Part shown: piece by piece, positions 1-5,200 of the stretch
Numbering within the stretch: position 1 is the first letter of the stretch
How the letters are laid out: every line of letters begins with the position of its first letter
DNA from: CAZSAL01 sp964604825
Lineage (GTDB): Bacteria; Elusimicrobiota; Elusimicrobia; 2-01-FULL-59-12
NCBI GenBank assembly: GCA_964604825.1
Contig: CAZSAL010000076.1
Span: 1 to 7,628 of the forward strand
Length of the DNA stretch: 7,628 nucleotides
Direction of reading: 5' to 3'
Notes under the pieces: model-generated
Seen by the model: the letters and a program-made list of their open reading frames with translations, nothing else
Database searches by the model: none
Told to the model about the DNA's origin: nothing
Position numbers and translations under genes: made by a program

Positions 1-79
1 CTGGAACAGGGGTCTGTTCATCCGCAACGCAGAGTGCGCGAAAACTGAGAACTGAGAGAGAAGGAGGCGCGACCGAGGA

Positions 80-187
80 TTAGGCGGCAGGACGGGTATG
101 GATCAGTCTGTCGTGGATCCACATCTTGATGATGGCCTGACGGGATACGTTCAGTTTTGTGGCTTTTTTACGCTCATGTCGCGGATT
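80..187 (-). pseudogene. Remnant of a CopG/RHH-type antitoxin C-terminus
   Basis: On the minus strand, in a frame different from uvrB, an open stretch between a TGA (188-190) and a TAA (80-82) reads ...HERKKAT followed by LNVSRQAIIKMWIHDRL and a short tail ending in PAA. This closely matches the C-terminal pattern of CopG/ribbon-helix-helix antitoxins (commonly of the form LGVTRQSIIKIWIAERL), known to me from those families and not from a search. There is no in-frame ATG, and the N-terminal beta strand and first helix are missing, so it cannot be an intact antitoxin. The match continues into the codons that encode the last residues of UvrB (MSVKKPQN in the uvrB frame), so the two share bases at 151-187. 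No toxin gene is visible in the window. I infer a decayed toxin-antitoxin locus whose 5' part was lost when it was joined to the 3' end of uvrB. Chance resemblance of a short peptide is the alternative. Confidence 0.5.
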
Positions 188-2151
188 TCAAATAGCCTGT
201 CGCGCAGGGCTGCGGCAAGCTCAAAATTCAAATTATCAGCCGCATCTCTCATCTGCGATTCGATGTCGCTCACGAGCACGGCCAGTTTCATGGGACTGAG
301 CAATTTCACTTCCTCATCCATGATGATGTCCGTAAGATGGGCGTCCCGGGCCTGAATCTGGAATTCCTCGAGGTCATGAATCGCTTTCACAATGCTTTTC
401 GGCGTGATGTGGTGTTCTTTGTTGTAGGCAAGCTGCTTCTGTCGCCGCCGGGACATCTCGTCGAGCGCCCGCTTCATGGAACCTGTAATTTTGTCCGCAT
501 ACATGAGCACACGGCCACTGACGTTCCTGGCCGCCCTGCCGCACACCTGTATGAGAGTAGTTTCGCTGCGCAAAAATCCTTCCTTATCCGCGTCCAGGAC
601 AGCCACCAGCGACACTTCGGGCAGATCAAGCCCTTCCCGCAGCAGATTGATCCCCACGAGCGTATCGAACGTGCCTTTGCGCAGGCTCTTTAAAATATCA
701 ATGCGCTGGAGCGCGTCGATGTCGGAATGTAGATAGCGCACCCGGAGATCCTTGCGGTTCAAATAATCCGCCAGATCTTCAGCCATGCGCTTGGTCAGGG
801 TCGTAACAAGAACCCGCTCTTTAGTTTTAACCACTGCTTCGATTTCGCGCATCAGGTCGTCAACCTGCCCTTCCGTGGGCCGGATGATGACTTCCGGATC
901 GATCAGGCCCGTAGGACGGATAACCTGCTCGGTGATGACGCCCGCCGCTTTTTTGAGCTCATAAGGGCCAGGCGTAGCGGAAACATAAATAGCCTGCGGG
1001 ATAAGCGATTCGAACTCGTTGAATTTCAGAGGGCGGTTGTCCAGCGCGGAAGGAAGGCGGAAGCCGTAATCCACAAGCGTTTTTTTGCGGGAACGGTCGC
1101 CCTCGTACATGCCGTTCACCTGCGGGATGGACACGTGCGATTCATCAACGACGAGAAGGAAGTCTTTTGGAAAATAATCGATCAGGCAGGCGGGCCTGGA
1201 CCCGGGCTGGCGGCCTGCCAGCGGCCGCGAATAATTTTCAATGCCGTGGCAAAATCCCATCTCCGACATCATCTCCAGATCGTAGCGCGTGCGCTGATCC
1301 AGGCGCTGGGCTTCCAGCAGTTTCCCCTTTGAGCGCAACCACACCAGCCGCTCCGCCAGTTCCTGCTCGATCACGCGCATGGCCTCCTGCAGTTCCGGGC
1401 GCGTGGTCACGAAATGCCGCGCAGGGTAGACGTAGGCCAGGTCCTTGTCAGAGATAACTTTGCCGGTCAACGGATGAATTTCCGCAATGCGTTCGATCTG
1501 GTCCCCCCATAGCTCAACTCTGATCGCAGTCTCAAGGTATGCCGGGAAAATCTCGATCGTATCGCCCTTCACCCTGAACTTCCCGCGAGTGAACTCCACC
1601 TCATTGCGTTCGTAATGAATGTTGATCAGGTTGTCGAGCAGCGCCTTGCGCGGAAAAACTTTGCCCTTCTCCAGGCCGACGCATTGCTCCTTGTAATTTT
1701 CCGGAGAGCCTAACCCATAAATGCACGATACCGAAGCCACAATAAGCACATCCTGGCGTTCCAGCAGGGCGCTGGTGGCTTTCAGTCGCAGGCGGTCGAT
1801 ATGGTCGTTGATCGCGGCGTCTTTATCGATATAAGTATCCGAGGAGGGAACGTAAGCTTCCGGCTGGTAATAGTCGTAGTAGGAAATAAAATACTCAACG
1901 GCATTGTGCGGGAAAAACTGTTTGAACTCCGAATAGAGCTGGGCCGCAAGGATCTTGTTCGGAGAAAGCACGAGCGTGGGTTTCTGGATGCATTCAACGA
2001 CGTTCGCAATAGTGAACGTCTTCCCCGAACCGGTAACTCCCAGCAATACCTGATGCCTGCGCCTATCCTCGATACCGCGCACAAGCTCATCGATAGCCGC
2101 AGGCTGGTCCCCAGCAGGCTTAAAATCCGAAACAAGCTGAAATTTTCCCAC
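151..2151 (-). CDS. uvrB: UvrABC excinuclease subunit B (UvrB)
   Basis: UvrB receives damaged DNA from UvrA, verifies the lesion with its beta-hairpin and recruits UvrC for dual incision; it acts in the cytoplasm on chromosomal DNA. The 666-residue product has the usual family length. Visible motifs: FKPAGDQPAAI near the N-terminus, Walker A GVTGSGKT (38-45), the aromatic beta-hairpin YYDYYQPEAY (91-100), motif II DESH (336-339), SATPGPYE (391-398), motif VI QVCGRAARN (535-543), and a C-terminal UVR domain (about 623-659) that binds UvrC. The start is the GTG at 2151-2149: an in-frame TGA lies 12-14 bases upstream, no ATG lies between, and this start gives the canonical N-terminus. No Shine-Dalgarno is evident; the promoter placement suggests a leaderless mRNA. 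No LexA-type box of either the CTGT-N8-ACAG or GAAC-N4-GTTC form is seen upstream, so SOS control is not supported. Divergent from the giant plus-strand gene. Confidence 0.98.
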   Translation of the reverse strand: MGKFQLVSDFKPAGDQPAAIDELVRGIEDRRRHQVLLGVTGSGKTFTIANVVECIQKPTLVLSPNKILAAQLYSEFKQFFPHNAVEYFISYYDYYQPEAYVPSSDTYIDKDAAINDHIDRLRLKATSALLERQDVLIVASVSCIYGLGSPENYKEQCVGLEKGKVFPRKALLDNLINIHYERNEVEFTRGKFRVKGDTIEIFPAYLETAIRVELWGDQIERIAEIHPLTGKVISDKDLAYVYPARHFVTTRPELQEAMRVIEQELAERLVWLRSKGKLLEAQRLDQRTRYDLEMMSEMGFCHGIENYSRPLAGRQPGSRPACLIDYFPKDFLLVVDESHVSIPQVNGMYEGDRSRKKTLVDYGFRLPSALDNRPLKFNEFESLIPQAIYVSATPGPYELKKAAGVITEQVIRPTGLIDPEVIIRPTEGQVDDLMREIEAVVKTKERVLVTTLTKRMAEDLADYLNRKDLRVRYLHSDIDALQRIDILKSLRKGTFDTLVGINLLREGLDLPEVSLVAVLDADKEGFLRSETTLIQVCGRAARNVSGRVLMYADKITGSMKRALDEMSRRRQKQLAYNKEHHITPKSIVKAIHDLEEFQIQARDAHLTDIIMDEEVKLLSPMKLAVLVSDIESQMRDAADNLNFELAAALRDRLFEIRDMSVKKPQN

Positions 2152-2157
2152 CCGATG

Positions 2158-2166
2158 ATTATATCA
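2158..2166 (-). promoter_or_regulatory. Extended -10 promoter of uvrB
   Basis: Read on the minus strand, 2166-2158 is TGATATAAT: a perfect TATAAT hexamer with the TG of an extended -10. Exactly six bases (CATCGG) separate it from the GTG start of uvrB, which puts the expected transcription start (seventh base after the hexamer) on the first base of the GTG. No good TTGACA-like -35 is found at 16-18 bp spacing, which is usual for extended -10 promoters. A leaderless uvrB message is inferred. Confidence 0.5.
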
Positions 2167-2219
2167 GGCCCAGAAAATGCATAGGACCATTAGACCCACA
2201 TTTTTAGCCGTTAGCTCCA

Positions 2220-2246
2220 TTGAATAACCGGAGCAGACCGTATAAA
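2220..2246 (+). promoter_or_regulatory. Candidate promoter of the giant gene
   Basis: TTGAAT (2220-2225) and TATAAA (2241-2246) resemble -35 and -10 hexamers but are separated by only 15 bp, shorter than the preferred 16-18. Shifting the -10 to TAAAGT (2243-2248) gives 17 bp but a poorer hexamer. The predicted start near 2253 would leave a 3-base leader for the ATG at 2256, or about 27 bases for the TTG at 2280. It lies within the 104-bp divergent spacer and partly faces the uvrB promoter. Confidence 0.3.
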
Positions 2247-2255
2247 GTAATCAAG

Positions 2256-5200
2256 ATGCAAAACCGGGAGGGGCCTGGTTTGATTGGGATTAAATTGAAC
2301 TTAATCATCAAGCGGTCCATCTCCTGTTTGCTCGCTCTCAGCCTGATCGGCGATCCGGTCACGGCAGCCTTTGCGTCCGCATTCCAAAACATCCCCCACT
2401 CCGTCGCGCCATCCAGCACGATCTTTCAAGAGCAGGCTCTCTCCCGCGCCATCGACTGGGCGCGAAGACCGCTGCACCGGGTTCCCTCTGTTCGAATTCA
2501 TAGAATGGCAACGCGTCTCGTTCCTGTCGCGAAAAGCCCTACCCGCATTTCGAAAGCACTGAATGAAATTGGCTGGGGTGTCGCGTATGCCGGTGCGTTG
2601 GTTCTGCCCTTGATCATTCATCAGGCTGGCGGGCAGATGCCCTGGTATGTTCAAGTGCCAATGCTGATTGCCTGGCTCGGGATCAGTGCCGTGCTGCACG
2701 AAGCGGCGCATGCGCAAGTCATTTCCCGCCTGCCCGGCATGTCCGTGGACAGCGAACGCCTTTCGCTCGCTCCGGCGGCTCATATTCCAGGAAAGGACAC
2801 TATCGGCAAACCGGTCGTTTGGTATGGGAACCCCTCCGCCCGGCAAACGAAAGCGATCAAGGCCGCCGGGCCGCTGGCGAACGGATTGCTGGCGCTCTCA
2901 GCTCTGGCTCTGATGCACAGCACCTCCCTTCCCGTTTATGGTTGGATCGCCGGGATCAATTCCCTCCTGATGATCGTGAATCTCCTTCCCTTTAAAGATC
3001 TCGATGGGGCGGCATTATGGGACGGCGTGGTTGGCGTCCTACCGCGTTGGGGCAGTGCCTTGAGCGGGTCGTGCCGCCCAATGCAGATTGCGGAATCCAA
3101 TCGCGCTATTGAGAAAGCCCTGGAAAGAGAGGCCCAAAAGCGGGCCGCTGATGAGGAGGCCATGAAGCGGGCGGCGGCCCTCGCTTATGCGAAAGCGTTG
3201 CGCGATTATGCCCGGAAGCTGGCGGAAGTCGCCAGCCAGATGGTTGAAGTGGCCACAGAGGTTAACTCGGCTGAAGTAGAAAGCTCTGCGACGCATGCCG
3301 TACAGGACGGAGTAGATAATGCAGTGCAGACCGGAGACTTTTCGGAAGAGACTTTTAAGGAAGTGGTCCGTGCGCGGATCGTTGCCCAATTGCGATCAAA
3401 AGCCAACGGCGGGATGACTCTTGATACCGAGGCCACGATCAAGAAGGTGCTGGAAAAGCTGCAGGCGGAAGGGGTTGATCTGGGGGATGTGGCCAATGGC
3501 TGGCAGAGGGAATGGAATATTCTTGCGAATCTGTCGGATTTGCCCGACGTAGATCGGGCTGAACTCACGGACGCAGCGGAGGACCATTCGCATCATGAGC
3601 ATGCGCATCCGCATGCCAACGGCCTGCGGCACGTGCACATGTGGACGCCGCTGGATTTTCTCGTTCCTTTAGCCCGGCAGGCGGCGCAGTGGCTCCGGTT
3701 GAGCGCCACCCCACAAGGGGAAGATGTCTATGCCTGGCTGAAAAACCAGGTGCCGGACCTGACCGACAAGGACATGGAACTGCTGAAAGAAATGACCAGT
3801 GGCACAACACTGGATTCTGACGAGCCACTGCAGGAAGACGCCGATACGCTGACCAAGATTGTGACCCATTTGAATGTTCCATACGGCCAGAAAAACAGCG
3901 TCATTCTGACCGGCCGCCGCGGCGTCGGCAAGACGACGTTCCTCAAAATTATCAATCGCAAAGTCCGTCAGGGTCTGATACGCGGGCAACTGGAAAACCG
4001 CCGGATTGTCTCGCTGGAATCGAATCTCTCGCCTTTCGACGTTGGAGACCGGGACAAATTGACAGACCTCCTCAAGGTGCTGCGCAAGACGGAAGGGCGG
4101 CTCATCCTCTTTATCGATGAAGGCCATAAACTGACCCGCGGCTTGCAGGATCAGTCCGATTTTTCTCTCGCCGATATCCTGAAGCCGGATCTGGAGAGCG
4201 GAAGGGTTTCCCTGATCCTGGCGACGACATTGGAAGAAAAACGCCAGTTCATTGAAAAAGATCAGGCCTATAATGACCGATTTTATGAAGTGGTCTGTCC
4301 GGAACCAACCCCCGAAAAAGTTGAAATCATGATGCAGGGCTACCGGCGCTTTTTTGAAAAGGTGTTCGAAGTGGAAATCGCCCCGGAAGTGATCCCTGAG
4401 CTGGTCCGGCTGACCCACCAATTCATGCCGGATGCGGCCTTCCCCCGGAAAGCCGTTGATACACTGCGCTCGCTGGCTTCCATGGTGTCCAACGATTACA
4501 ACGGCTACACCTTTAAGTTAAGCGAGATGCGCCAGACGCTCGCTGACCGGGGGAACCGGTATATTCAGTTCGCCAAACGCGGCCGGGAAGAGGAAGAAGA
4601 GGCCGTTGGGCTTTATAACCAGATCGTTCTCCTGGCGGAGGACATCAAACGGGTTGAGCAGGAGCGGTCCGCTCTGGCCGGCCGCCGGGTCACGGTTGGT
4701 ATCTTGACGGATTATCTGACCAATAAGACGGGCATCGATATCATGAGCGCCGATCGGGAGTCCGCGGCACGCTACCTTCATATGGAAGAGGATGTTGGAA
4801 AGCGCGTCGTGGGACAGGATCAAGCGGTAATTGCGGTGTCCGATGCCATCCGTCGGGCCAAGGCCGGAATGAAAGATCCTAAAAAGCCGATCGGTTCCTT
4901 CATTTTCCTCGGGCCGACGGGTGTCGGAAAGACGGCTTTAGCCAAAGCCGTTGCCGAATTCGAATTCGGGGATCCGGAAGCGATGGTGCGGATCGACATG
5001 TCGGAGTATATGGAAAAGCATACAGTGTCCCGCCTGATTGGCTCGCCGCCCGGCTACATTGGCTATGAAGAAGGCGGGCAACTGACAAAGGCTGTTAAGC
5101 GAAAGCCCTATACCGTGGTTCTGTTTGATGAAATCGAAAAAGCCCACCCGGACGTCTTTAATATTATGCTCCAGATCTTGGAAGATGGCCGTCTGACGGA

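Noticed and set aside
43..56. Tandem 7-bp direct repeat AACTGAG downstream of uvrB
   Set aside because: Only two copies in a low-complexity purine-rich stretch; not enough for a mobile-element footprint or array.
100..120. GGATC...GATCC inverted repeat as a uvrB terminator
   Set aside because: The stem is 5 bp with an 11-base loop and no T-tract follows on the minus strand; no convincing terminator was found in 1-150.
1782..2184. Open frames on both strands overlapping the 5' part of uvrB
   Set aside because: They lie over strongly conserved uvrB codons, show no recognisable motif and have the composition of out-of-frame shadows.
2214..2234. Inverted repeat GCTCC-N11-GGAGC in the divergent spacer, overlapping the candidate -35
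   Set aside because: A 5-bp stem with a long spacer is expected by chance, and it does not resemble a known operator such as a LexA box.
3669..4421. A 250-codon open frame on the minus strand opposite the first AAA+ module
   Set aside because: It is antisense to conserved Walker A, Walker B and sensor sequence; its length is explained by the codon bias of the plus-strand gene and it has no family motif.
4954..4969. A perfect 16-bp palindrome made of two GAATTC units
   Set aside because: It encodes the EFEFG run of a conserved Clp segment (family form close to AEFLFGD) and arises from repeated Glu-Phe codons; no regulatory context inside the gene.
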